Of a stretch of DNA of 64,000 bases, positions 44,621 through 52,593 are shown in pieces. The stretch covers positions 6,386,001-6,450,000 of the forward strand of contig NZ_CP114283.1 of assembly GCF_027107535.1 (NCBI RefSeq). The letters are read 5' to 3'. The position numbers and the translations under genes were made by a program. Each line of letters starts with the position of its first letter. Position 1 is the stretch's first letter. The stretch is from Streptomyces aurantiacus. Lineage in GTDB: Bacteria > Actinomycetota > Actinomycetes > Streptomycetales > Streptomycetaceae. The notes under the pieces are model-generated. The model ran no database searches. It worked only from the letters and a program-made list of their open reading frames with translations, and was not told the DNA's origin.

Positions 44621-46489
44621 TCATCCGGCGGCCAAATGCCATACGGCGGGACGCCGCTGGTCCGGCGGGTACTGCACGAGCCGGCCGTCGTCGCTCACGT
44701 GCACGGCCATCTGCGTGATCGCGTTGACGAGCCGGTGGCCGCCCGCCACAGGCGTCAACTGCCAGCGCTGCAGGGTGTTCGCGGCGTCACAGGCATGCCG
44801 GGACACCTCGGTCCCGGGCTGGAGCGGCACGTTGAGCGTGAGCTTCCCGCCCCGTACTTCGAGGCAGCCGTCCGCGGTCTTCAGGGTCACGTAGCCGTCC
44901 GGGGTGCGCCGGGTCTCGGCCGTGAAGGCCGCGGCACCCGCACGGAAGGTGTACGTCCCGTCCGCGACCGGCACGCGGGTGAGGTCGCGCCATCCGGGGG
45001 CGTGGCCCACGGCCGCCGCGCGAGCGGTGAACCGGGCGTAGGTGGCGTCCGGACGAGGGCTGCCCCAGGTGGCCTGCGCGATATGACGCAGCGCCGGGTC
45101 GGTGTCCTGCGCCACCTCGTTCTCGGTCTCGCCGCGGCCGTTGTCTGGCCACAGGCTGATCTTCGCGCCGGTGATGCCTGCGCGTGAGGCGAGCTTCTCG
45201 CCCTCGAAGCTGCGTGGGTCCCAACTCTGGTCGTACAGGCCCTCGGTGTCCGAGTGGAAGCCGCCGCGGACGAGGTACAGGGCGTAGGCGGCGTTCATCA
45301 ACGGATAGCCCTGCGACCGGAGTTGGCTCGGTTTGGTCGCCACGTCCAGCCAGTGCTCGACCGTCGTCCCGGCCGTGACGGGCACGGTGTTGGCGCCGGT
45401 GAGACCGTCGTTCCAGATGCGCAGCTTCTTGCCCATGGCCGCGGCGTGGGCGTGGACACGGTTGACGAAGTCGATGAACGCGTCCTGCGGGGTGGCGTCC
45501 GCGCCGTACTTCGCCCGGGCGTACTCCAGCACCTGCGGGTACTTGGCGAAGTCGGAGCCGAGCATGTACTCGTCGGCGCCCATGTGCCACGCGTCGGCCG
45601 TGAAGACCTCCGCGTACTCGTCCATCAGGCTCGTGTAGTAGGCGAAGGCCTCCGGGCGCGTGATGTCGAGCCGGGACGGCTGCTTGTCGCCGTCGGAGTC
45701 GGCGAGCTGGAGGTCCGGCCGGTTCTCGATCCAGGGGTCCATGTGCCCCGGGGAGTTGATCTCCGGGATGATCGTGACGTGGTACTTCTCGCCGAGGGCG
45801 ACGAGACGGCGTATCTCGTCCTTGGTGTAGTAGCCCCAGGTGTTGGCCTCGGGGTGCGCGCCGCTCTTCACCTTCAGTTCGAGCAGCAGCTGGTTGAGTT
45901 TGTGGTACGCCATGTCGCGTACGAGGTTCTCCAGCCAGGCCGGGGTGATGTGGACGTAGCAGGCGCAGACGCCGACTCCCCGCTCCTCGTACCGGGGCAC
46001 GTCGACGGTGTGCCCCGCGGGCAGCCGGTCTCCCTGCGCGAGGAGCTGAAGGACGGTGCGGGTGCCGTAGAAGGCGCCGGTCTCGGTCGCGCCCGTCACC
46101 GACAGGCGCTCGCCCGCGCGGAGTTCGTACCCCTCCTTCCCCAGCTCGGTCCTGGCCGGCGTGAGATCGACAACGATGTCGCCCGTGCGCGCTCCCCTGC
46201 TCACGACCGGAACGGTGCCGTGTCCCGCCGCCCGCAGATCGCCCGCGAGGGTGGCCGCGACGCGGCGCTCCGCCCTGCCGTCCGCGACGAGGCGGGTGCC
46301 GCGTCCGTAGACGTACTGGCCGGATCCCGGCGTCCAGTCGGACAGGGCGGGGACGGTGACCGGGGGCGTGGCGTTCGCCGCCTCGGCCGCCCCCGCCACG
46401 GGGACCGGTGCCGCGAGCAACAGGAGCACCGCCACGACGCCGACCAGCCGGGACCGTCCTGGATACGCACGCTTGGCTTCCGTACTCAC
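44621..46489 (-). CDS. Secreted beta-N-acetylhexosaminidase, glycoside hydrolase family 20
   Basis: A 622-residue exported exo-hexosaminidase. After a signal peptide (about residues 12-38) come a GH20b beta domain (about 50-165) and the catalytic barrel from about 168. The Asp306-Glu307 pair lies in WHMGADEY, where the usual HxGGDE has Ala for the second Gly. A C-terminal ricin-type lectin module (LEVRGGKLTLNVPLQPG, TLQRWQLTP) may bind glycan. The GTG at 46489 is chosen for GGGAGGG five bases upstream; earlier ATG codons lack a ribosome site. It probably heads a two-gene unit with GH29. Confidence 0.88.
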   Translation of the reverse strand: MSTEAKRAYPGRSRLVGVVAVLLLLAAPVPVAGAAEAANATPPVTVPALSDWTPGSGQYVYGRGTRLVADGRAERRVAATLAGDLRAAGHGTVPVVSRGARTGDIVVDLTPARTELGKEGYELRAGERLSVTGATETGAFYGTRTVLQLLAQGDRLPAGHTVDVPRYEERGVGVCACYVHITPAWLENLVRDMAYHKLNQLLLELKVKSGAHPEANTWGYYTKDEIRRLVALGEKYHVTIIPEINSPGHMDPWIENRPDLQLADSDGDKQPSRLDITRPEAFAYYTSLMDEYAEVFTADAWHMGADEYMLGSDFAKYPQVLEYARAKYGADATPQDAFIDFVNRVHAHAAAMGKKLRIWNDGLTGANTVPVTAGTTVEHWLDVATKPSQLRSQGYPLMNAAYALYLVRGGFHSDTEGLYDQSWDPRSFEGEKLASRAGITGAKISLWPDNGRGETENEVAQDTDPALRHIAQATWGSPRPDATYARFTARAAAVGHAPGWRDLTRVPVADGTYTFRAGAAAFTAETRRTPDGYVTLKTADGCLEVRGGKLTLNVPLQPGTEVSRHACDAANTLQRWQLTPVAGGHRLVNAITQMAVHVSDDGRLVQYPPDQRRPAVWHLAAG

Positions 46490-46574
46490 GGGCACCCTCC
46501 CATTCATCGGAGGTGTGATGATTGGGCCGGCTTCGAGGGCTGTCAATGGGGTGCGAAGTCGGCCAAGTTGAGCC

Positions 46575-46596
46575 AGTGGTCGGATGACCTGCCACT
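46575..46596. promoter_or_regulatory. Imperfect DasR-like palindrome upstream of GH20
   Basis: AGTGGTC-GGAT-GACC is followed by TGCCACT; the outer arms AGTGG and CCACT are inverted. It recalls a DasR responsive element (consensus about AGTGGTCTAGACCACT), but spacing is altered. It lies 86 bp upstream of the GH20 start. Confidence 0.3.
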
Positions 46597-46746
46597 CCGT
46601 GCGTGCGGCCGGACAGTCCCGGCGTCAAAAGTCCAAGAGGAGCGCAGCGACTGTCCAAGCACGGCGGCTCTCGACTGGACGGTCCGTGCCGGGGCACAGT
46701 GCTCCTCGAACTCACCAGTAAGCCCACGTCCCCCCGAGGAGTCGCC

Positions 46747-48099
46747 GTGACCAGCTGGGCCGCCCGGACCGCCGCAGAGATCGCTGCCGCAGTACGCGAG
46801 AAGCGGGTCACCCCTCGCGAGGTGGTGGCCGAGCACCTCGCCCGGATCGAGCTGCTCGACGCCCGCGTGGGAGCCTTCCGTCACCTGCGCACGGCGGCCG
46901 CGCTCACCGAGGCGGACGAGGTGGCGGAGCGGGCGGACCTGGCCGAACTGCCTCTCGCGGGCGTGCCGGTGGCCGTGAAGGACAACCTGGGCGTACGCGG
47001 CGAGTCCACCCGTAACGGCAGCGCGGCGAGCCCGGACACCCCGGCGGACGAGGACCACGTCACGGTGGCCAGACTGCGCGCGGCGGGCGCCGTCGTGATC
47101 GGCCTGACGAACGTCCCCGAGCTGTGCGTCTTCGGCACCACGGAGGGCGTGCACGGCACGGCCCGCAATCCGTGGGACACGACGCGCACGGCCGGCGGCT
47201 CCTCCGGCGGCAGCGCGGCCGCGGTCGCCGCAGGCATGGTGCCCATCGCGCTCGGCAACGACGGCATGGGCTCGCTGCGCATACCCGCCGCCAACTGCGG
47301 CCTGGTCGGGCTGAAGCCCGGACACGGCGTCGTCCCGGCGGGGATCGGCCACGGCGACTGGTTCGGGATGTCCGAGAACGGGCCGCTGGCGACGACGGTC
47401 GAGGACGCGCGGCTGATGCTCTCGGTCCTGTCCGCGACGGAGGCCGCCGGGCCCGGGGAGCCCGTCACCCGGACGGTCGCCCTCTCCGTGCGGAGCCCGC
47501 TGGTGGGGGTTACCGTCAGCCGGCCCTACGCCGACGCGGCCCGTGCGGCGGGCGAGTTGCTGGCGACGGCGGGACATCGGGTCCGGCGGGCGGATCCGCC
47601 GTATCCGGTGTGGCTGGGGACCACCTCGCTCGCACACTGGACCGCGGGGACGGCGGTGGACGCGGAGGGACTCGATCCGCGGCGGCTCGCCCGGCGGACC
47701 CGGGTGCACGCGAGCATGGGACGGCGGTTCATCGACTCGGTACGGACCGGTGTGCGCCGGCAGCAGTTGCGGGAGAGGCTCACACCCTTCTTCGCCGCGC
47801 ACGACGTACTGCTCACTCCTGCGCTGGCCCGGCGGGGGCCGGCCGCTGCGGAGTGGCACAAGCGGGGGTGGCTGCGGAACGTGCTGGCCAACACGAACTA
47901 CTCGCCGTTGACGCCGCCGTGGAATCTGACGGGATGGCCGGCGATGTCGGTGCCGTTCGGGGTGCTGCCGTCCGGGGCGCCGTGCGCCGTTCAGCTGGTG
48001 GGACGGCCCGGTTCCGAGGCGGTGCTGCTGGAACTGGCGGGGCAGCTGGAGGAGCTGCGGCCCTGGACGCGGACAGCGCCGATCGGTGCCGCGCGATAG
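46747..48099 (+). CDS. Amidase-signature family hydrolase
   Basis: A 450-residue amidase. The Ser-cis-Ser-Lys triad is visible: Lys in VAVKDN, the cis-Ser in AGGSSGGSAA, and the nucleophile Ser in GNDGMGSLRIPA. The Gly-rich stretch differs slightly from the usual GTDTGGS. The substrate cannot be predicted. GTG 46747 has GAGGAG five bases upstream. It is divergent from GH20 and convergent with a GNAT gene, so not obviously part of the glycan locus. Confidence 0.87.
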   Translation: MTSWAARTAAEIAAAVREKRVTPREVVAEHLARIELLDARVGAFRHLRTAAALTEADEVAERADLAELPLAGVPVAVKDNLGVRGESTRNGSAASPDTPADEDHVTVARLRAAGAVVIGLTNVPELCVFGTTEGVHGTARNPWDTTRTAGGSSGGSAAAVAAGMVPIALGNDGMGSLRIPAANCGLVGLKPGHGVVPAGIGHGDWFGMSENGPLATTVEDARLMLSVLSATEAAGPGEPVTRTVALSVRSPLVGVTVSRPYADAARAAGELLATAGHRVRRADPPYPVWLGTTSLAHWTAGTAVDAEGLDPRRLARRTRVHASMGRRFIDSVRTGVRRQQLRERLTPFFAAHDVLLTPALARRGPAAAEWHKRGWLRNVLANTNYSPLTPPWNLTGWPAMSVPFGVLPSGAPCAVQLVGRPGSEAVLLELAGQLEELRPWTRTAPIGAAR

Positions 48100-48188
48100 A
48101 CGTCCCGGCAGCTTGTCCGTGGTCCGTCGCGGCCGGCCACGGTCCCTCACACCCGAAGAAGAGGCTGTGTTCCCCGGGGCCCGACCGG

Positions 48189-48671
48189 TCAGAGCGCGCG
48201 GTGCATGACGTGCAGGCCCACCCTGCCCCGGGTGGGGTGGTCGTACGCGTCGGGGATCGTGCCCACGATCGTGAAGCCCAGTGACGTCCACAGCTTCACG
48301 GCGGGGTTGGTCTCCACGACGGCGTTGAAAACCATCGCCCGGTAGCCGTCGGCCTTGGCCGTCCTCAGGACGTGTTCGGCCAGGGCCCGGCCGACGCCCC
48401 GTCCCGAGTGGTCGGGATCGACCATGAATCCGGCGTTGGCGACGGCGGCCGCGGGGCCTGCGTAGTTGGGGGTGACATAGGCGGAGCCGACGACGCGTCC
48501 CGTGGCGTCCTCGGCGACGTACACCCGCTTGCCCGGCGCCATCCACAGGACCCGGGCGTCCCCCTCGGAGGTGTCCGGGTCCCAGGCGTAGGTCTCGGCG
48601 CCGGAGACGATGCGGTGCCAGAAGGGCCAGATGCGCGGCCAGTCGGTGTCCACGGCTTCCCTGATCAGCAT
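48189..48671 (-). CDS. GNAT-family N-acetyltransferase
   Basis: A 160-residue acetyltransferase. The acetyl-CoA binding motif is in VDPDHSGRGVGRALAEHVL, preceded by beta strand VAEDATGRVVGSAYVTPNY and followed by GYRAMVFNAVVETNPAVKLWTSLGF. Relatives acetylate small amines, amino-acid derivatives or peptides. It lies 63 bp downstream of a 55-aa peptide gene on the same strand, so the pair may be cotranscribed. Confidence 0.82.
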   Translation of the reverse strand: MLIREAVDTDWPRIWPFWHRIVSGAETYAWDPDTSEGDARVLWMAPGKRVYVAEDATGRVVGSAYVTPNYAGPAAAVANAGFMVDPDHSGRGVGRALAEHVLRTAKADGYRAMVFNAVVETNPAVKLWTSLGFTIVGTIPDAYDHPTRGRVGLHVMHRAL

Positions 48672-48734
48672 GGACGCGAGTCTGGCACGTCCATGCCGAT
48701 CAGCGATCCTGGGGCTTTCCGTGGTCCTGGGCGG

Positions 48735-48902
48735 TCAGTCCACGCTGGGCAGGATGTGGGGTTCGGCGAGGTCGTCCTCGTAGCCCGCCAGGCGGATGGG
48801 GGCGGACCTGGCCCACACCTCGAGACTGCCGAGCTTCTCGGCCCGGCCTGCGTCCGTACGGTCCTTGGTGCCCTGATCGAGATTCGTCTTCTCCGGTGTC
48901 AC
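48735..48902 (-). CDS. Small 55-residue peptide of unknown function, possible RiPP precursor-like
   Basis: A short gene with an unusually good ribosome site (AAGGAG six bases before GTG 48902). It encodes a hydrophilic Lys/Thr/Asp-rich first half and a distinct second half, SLEVWARSAPIRLAGYEDD followed by LAEPHILPSVD. There is no signal peptide or cysteine. The leader-plus-core appearance resembles ribosomal peptide precursors, but no modifying enzyme other than the downstream GNAT gene is near, so the call is speculative. It could equally be a small regulatory or structural protein. Confidence 0.5.
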   Translation of the reverse strand: MTPEKTNLDQGTKDRTDAGRAEKLGSLEVWARSAPIRLAGYEDDLAEPHILPSVD

Positions 48903-49295
48903 CGCGCACTCCTTATGTGTCGGGTCACCCTCGGGGCGTGCAGGACCACTCTGCTGCCGGCCGCTCCACGCCCGCTCGGGTTTGGGTAAAGGCAGTTCGG
49001 ACGCGGTGGCGCCGGTCAACTCACATGAGAGCAGGCCGTGGTGACTGGCTTGTCCCGGGACGGACCGTGGGTGTGGGTGGAACCCAAATGAGCTGTCCGT
49101 CCCGTACAGGGTAACCAAATGAGCGGGCCGCCGCTCGATGGGGCTGAAAACAAGGTGTAACCATCTGAAGTCGCCGGGCCTTCACCGGGCGCTGCGCGCA
49201 CCGTGTTTCACTCGGTTGTCCACAGGCACGGATCCACCCGTCCGGCCCTGTGCCAACATGATCAACGCCCCACTGTCCATGCGAAGGAGCCCGAC
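48903..49295. other. 393-bp divergent intergenic region
   Basis: Lies between the 55-aa peptide gene and the dehydrogenase operon and should contain both promoters. It is less GC-rich than the genes. CCAAATGAGC occurs twice (49084-49093 and 49115-49124), 31 bp apart, and a related GTAACCATCTGAAG follows at 49157. No tRNA or further coding frame with a ribosome site is evident. Confidence 0.5.
49084..49124. repeat. Direct repeat CCAAATGAGC, two copies on the same helix face
   Basis: Two identical 10-bp copies spaced 31 bp start to start, close to three helical turns, as expected for cooperative regulator binding. They lie about 172-212 bp upstream of the dehydrogenase start. Confidence 0.45.
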
Positions 49296-50384
49296 ATGGC
49301 CGCCCAGCAGGTACGCGGTGTCATCGCCCCCGGGAAGAACGAACCGGTGCAGATCCGGACGATCCTCATTCCGGACCCGGGTCCCGGCGAGGCCGTGGTG
49401 AAGGTGCAGGCCTGCGGCGTCTGCCACACCGACCTGCACTACAAGCAGGGCGGCATCAGCGACGACTACCCCTTCCTGCTCGGCCACGAGGCGGCGGGCG
49501 TCGTCGAGTCGGTCGGCGACGGCGTCACCGACGTGACCCCCGGCGACTTCGTGATCCTCAACTGGCGTGCGGTGTGCGGCCAGTGCCGGGCCTGTCTGCG
49601 CGGGCGCCCCTGGTACTGCTTCGACACGCACAACGCCAAGCAGAAGATGACCCTGGAGGACGGCACCGAGCTCTCCCCCGCCCTGGGCATCGGCGCCTTC
49701 GCCGAGAAGACCCTGGTCGCGGCCGGCCAGTGCACCAAGGTCGACCCGTCCGTGTCCCCGGCGGTCGCGGGCCTCCTCGGCTGCGGCGTGATGGCCGGCA
49801 TCGGAGCGGCCATCAACACCGGCGGGGTGGGCCGCGGCGACTCGGTGGCCGTCATCGGCTGCGGGGGCGTGGGCGACGCCGCGATCGCCGGGGCGAACCT
49901 CGCCGGCGCCGCGAGGATCATCGCTGTCGACATCGACGACCGGAAGCTCGAGAAGGCCCGCACGATGGGCGCCACCCACACGGTCAACTCCAAGGAGACG
50001 GACCCCGTCGAGGCGATCCGCGAGCTGACCGGCGGCTTCGGAGCCGACGTCGTCATCGAGGCGGTCGGCCGGCCCGAGACGTACAAGCAGGCGTTCTACG
50101 CCCGTGACCTGGCAGGCACGGTGGTCCTGGTCGGTGTCCCCACACCGGAGATGAAGCTCGAACTGCCCCTGCTGGACGTCTTCGGCCGCGGCGGCAGCCT
50201 CAAGTCCTCCTGGTACGGCGACTGCCTGCCCTCGCGCGACTTCCCCATGCTGGTCGACCTCCACCAGCAGGGCCGTCTGGACCTGTCGGCGTTCGTGACG
50301 GAGACCATCGCACTCGACGCGGTGGAGCAGGCCTTCGACCGCATGCACGAGGGTGACGTGCTGCGCTCGGTGGTGGAGCTCTGA
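49296..50384 (+). CDS. mscR: S-(hydroxymethyl)mycothiol dehydrogenase, zinc alcohol dehydrogenase family
   Basis: A 362-residue zinc-dependent dehydrogenase for mycothiol-linked formaldehyde oxidation. Catalytic zinc motifs are [10 protein letters not shown] and GHEAAG, the structural zinc site is [15 protein letters not shown], and the NAD fold carries [10 protein letters not shown]. The N-terminus [17 protein letters not shown] is typical of actinobacterial members. ATG 49296 has GAAGGAG seven bases upstream. It overlaps the next gene by one base (TGATG), forming a two-gene detoxification operon with a metallo-beta-lactamase-fold hydrolase. Confidence 0.88.
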   Translation: MAAQQVRGVIAPGKNEPVQIRTILIPDPGPGEAVVKVQACGVCHTDLHYKQGGISDDYPFLLGHEAAGVVESVGDGVTDVTPGDFVILNWRAVCGQCRACLRGRPWYCFDTHNAKQKMTLEDGTELSPALGIGAFAEKTLVAAGQCTKVDPSVSPAVAGLLGCGVMAGIGAAINTGGVGRGDSVAVIGCGGVGDAAIAGANLAGAARIIAVDIDDRKLEKARTMGATHTVNSKETDPVEAIRELTGGFGADVVIEAVGRPETYKQAFYARDLAGTVVLVGVPTPEMKLELPLLDVFGRGGSLKSSWYGDCLPSRDFPMLVDLHQQGRLDLSAFVTETIALDAVEQAFDRMHEGDVLRSVVEL

Positions 50385-51013
50385 TGGCCGCCCGTATCGA
50401 GCACCTGGTCACCTCGGGCACCTTCAGCCTGGACGGCGGCACCTGGGACGTCGACAACAACGTGTGGATCGTGGGCGACGACACCGAGGCCGTCGTCATC
50501 GACGCGGCGCACGACGCCGACGCCATCGCCGAGGCGCTGGGCGACCGCACCCTGCGCGCCATCGTGTGCACGCACGCGCACAACGACCACATCGACGCGG
50601 CCCCGGCGCTGGCGGCGCGCACCGGCGCACCGGTCCTGCTGCACCCGGACGACCTGCCGCTCTGGAAGCAGACGCACCCGGACCGGCTGCCGGACGGCGA
50701 GCTGGCCGACGGCGAGCGGCTCTCCGTGGCGGGCGTGGAGCTGACCGTCCTGCACACCCCCGGCCACGCCCCGGGCGCCGTGTGCCTGTACGCCCCGGAG
50801 CTGGGCGCCGTCTTCACCGGCGACACCCTCTTCCAGGGCGGACCGGGCGCGACGGGCCGGTCGTTCTCCCACTTCCCGACGATCGTCGAGTCGATCCGGA
50901 CCCGGCTGCTCGACCTGCCCGCCGAGACGGTGGTGCGGACCGGGCACGGCGACTCGACGACGGTCGGCGCCGAGGCCCCGCACCTCCAGGAGTGGATCGA
51001 CCGGGGGCACTGA
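50384..51013 (+). CDS. Metallo-beta-lactamase-fold hydrolase coupled to the mycothiol dehydrogenase
   Basis: A 209-residue glyoxalase II-like hydrolase. Zinc motifs are THAHNDHID, the HTPGHAPG histidine, the bridging Asp in FTGDTLF and the final His in RTGHGD. Its start overlaps the stop of the dehydrogenase gene, so the two are produced together. Context suggests hydrolysis of the S-formylmycothiol product to formate and mycothiol, an inference from coupling rather than direct homology. Confidence 0.85.
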   Translation: MAARIEHLVTSGTFSLDGGTWDVDNNVWIVGDDTEAVVIDAAHDADAIAEALGDRTLRAIVCTHAHNDHIDAAPALAARTGAPVLLHPDDLPLWKQTHPDRLPDGELADGERLSVAGVELTVLHTPGHAPGAVCLYAPELGAVFTGDTLFQGGPGATGRSFSHFPTIVESIRTRLLDLPAETVVRTGHGDSTTVGAEAPHLQEWIDRGH

Positions 51014-51023
51014 GACGGACAGG

Positions 51024-51052
51024 CCGCCCCGGGAGCCGCGGCCTCGGGGCGG
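51024..51052 (+). terminator. Hairpin terminator after the mycothiol operon
   Basis: An 8-bp stem CCGCCCCG/CGGGGCGG (51024-51031 with 51045-51052) starts 10 bp after the stop codon, with more pairing inside the loop. Confidence 0.55.
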
Positions 51053-51159
51053 GACCTTCGCACGGTGCGCAGTTCAGTTCCCGTTGGCCCGGCCGAAAGC
51101 CGGCCATGGTCTGCTGGCGCGAGACAACGGCCTTTCTCGCCCGCAGGGAGGACTGGCGC

Positions 51160-51630
51160 ATGGAGCTGCGCAGTGTCGAGGAACTGATGGATCTGCTGCA
51201 CGCCTGCCGAGGGACCCGGGGCACCGCCTGCCTCGGTGGCGCCCCGGTGGATCTGCACGAGCACGCCCTGCAGACCGCCGCGCTGCTGCGCCGGGGCCGC
51301 CCGGCTGACAAGGAACTCCAGGTGGCGGGTCTGGTGCACGTCGTCGGGCAGTTGCTGCGGCCGGGTGGCGCCGCGGGTCACGCCGACCACGCGGCCGACG
51401 CGGTCCGGCCCTTGCTCGGCGAGCGCGTCGCCCTTCTCGTACGTCTCCACGGGGACACCCGGGTGCATCACGCCGTCCTGGACGAGCCTGACCTGGAGGA
51501 CGTGCTGATCCTGCGGCAGGCCGACGAAGCGGCCCGGACCGCGGGCCTGGACGCGGGGGTGCTCGAGGACTGGCGCACGGTGCTGGAGCTCGTGTCGGCC
51601 CGGCACGCACGGCTGGGCGCCTTCGACTGA
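51160..51630 (+). CDS. HD-domain-like protein with degenerate metal motif
   Basis: A 156-residue helical protein resembling small HD-superfamily oxygenases or hydrolases (PhnZ-like). The first histidine region is DLHEHALQTAALL, but where the family has the adjacent His-Asp pair the sequence reads LVHVVGQLL, so the aspartate is Val. Later helices contain HADHAADAVRPLLGE and RLHGDTRVHHAVL with more histidines. Loss of the HD aspartate argues against normal two-metal catalysis. ATG 51160 has AGGGAGG eight bases upstream. It is probably monocistronic. Confidence 0.65.
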   Translation: MELRSVEELMDLLHACRGTRGTACLGGAPVDLHEHALQTAALLRRGRPADKELQVAGLVHVVGQLLRPGGAAGHADHAADAVRPLLGERVALLVRLHGDTRVHHAVLDEPDLEDVLILRQADEAARTAGLDAGVLEDWRTVLELVSARHARLGAFD

Positions 51631-51696
51631 CCGCACTCCTGCCGGACAGCGGCACCCCTGGCAGCGGCAAAGCCCTGCCGGACGGGGCCTGTTGAC

Positions 51697-51709
51697 TGAC
51701 GGCCCGTCA
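51697..51709. promoter_or_regulatory. Palindrome TGACGG-C-CCGTCA, TetR-like operator candidate
   Basis: A perfect 6-1-6 palindrome 15 bp before the SDR start codon, just after a TTGACT that could be a -35 element. No TetR gene is adjacent. Confidence 0.45.
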
Positions 51710-51724
51710 TGAGACGGTACGCGG

Positions 51725-52480
51725 ATGACGTCGCCGCACGCGTTGGAGGGCAGGGTCGCCATCGTCACCGGGGCCTCGCGAGGGATCGGGCTGGCCGTCG
51801 CCGAGGGGCTCGTGGCGGCGGGGGCGCGGGTCTGCGTCACGGGGCGGGACGCAGACCCAGTGCACGGCGCCGCCGCCCGGCTCGGCGGCGTGGGCCTCGC
51901 CGGCACCGTCGCCGATCCGGCGCATCTGCGGGAGCTGACCGCGCTGGCGATGGACGAGTACGGCCGGATCGACGTGCTGGTGAACAACGCGGCGACCAAT
52001 CAGCCCCTCGGCCCCCTCATGGACGCCGACCCGGACGGGTGGGGGACGGCGTTCGCTGTCAACGTGGAGGCGCCGCTGCGGCTGGTGCAGCACGCGTGGC
52101 GGGCCTGGATGGGTGAGCACGGCGGCTCGGTCGTCAACATCTGCACCGAGGGCGCGGCGCACGTCGGGCCGAACGTGGGCGCCTACGGTACGAGCAAGGC
52201 GGCCCTGCTCCACCTCACCCAGCAGCTCGCGGGTGAGCTCGCCCCCGGGGTACGGGTCAACTCCGTCTCCCCCGGCCTCGTACGCACCGAGATGGCGCGC
52301 TTCGTCTGGGAGCCGGCCGAGGACGAAATCGCGGCCGGGCTTCCGATGGGCCGCATCGGTGAGCCCGCGGACATCGCCCGGGCCGTCGTCTGGCTGGCCT
52401 CGGACGCGGCGGAGTGGGTCACGGGGACGGACCTGCTGGTGGACGGCGGCACCAGGGTCCGCGCAGCGCACACCCCGTGA
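51725..52480 (+). CDS. Short-chain dehydrogenase/reductase, FabG-like
   Basis: A 251-residue SDR. The cofactor motif TGASRGIG is at about residues 15-22, NNAA stands for NNAG, and the catalytic Tyr and Lys are in YGTSK. At the catalytic serine position, 13 residues before the Tyr, there is Thr (ICTEGAAH), an uncommon but potentially functional change. The C-terminus is the usual TGTDLLVDGG. ATG 51725 is preceded by a palindrome instead of a good ribosome site. The substrate is unknown. It is convergent with the zinc-ribbon SDR gene. Confidence 0.82.
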   Translation: MTSPHALEGRVAIVTGASRGIGLAVAEGLVAAGARVCVTGRDADPVHGAAARLGGVGLAGTVADPAHLRELTALAMDEYGRIDVLVNNAATNQPLGPLMDADPDGWGTAFAVNVEAPLRLVQHAWRAWMGEHGGSVVNICTEGAAHVGPNVGAYGTSKAALLHLTQQLAGELAPGVRVNSVSPGLVRTEMARFVWEPAEDEIAAGLPMGRIGEPADIARAVVWLASDAAEWVTGTDLLVDGGTRVRAAHTP

Positions 52481-52593
52481 AAGGCACGTGCAACCGCACA
52501 CCGGCCCACGCTCACAAGGGGCCCGGGGGCTGAGCGCCCACCGGCCCGCACCTTTCGTGCGACGTCAGAACGCCCGGCCCCGCGCAGCGGCTA

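Noticed and set aside
52481..52593. Terminator between the two convergent SDR genes
   Set aside because: CACCGGCCC is repeated directly, not inverted, and no convincing stem forms.
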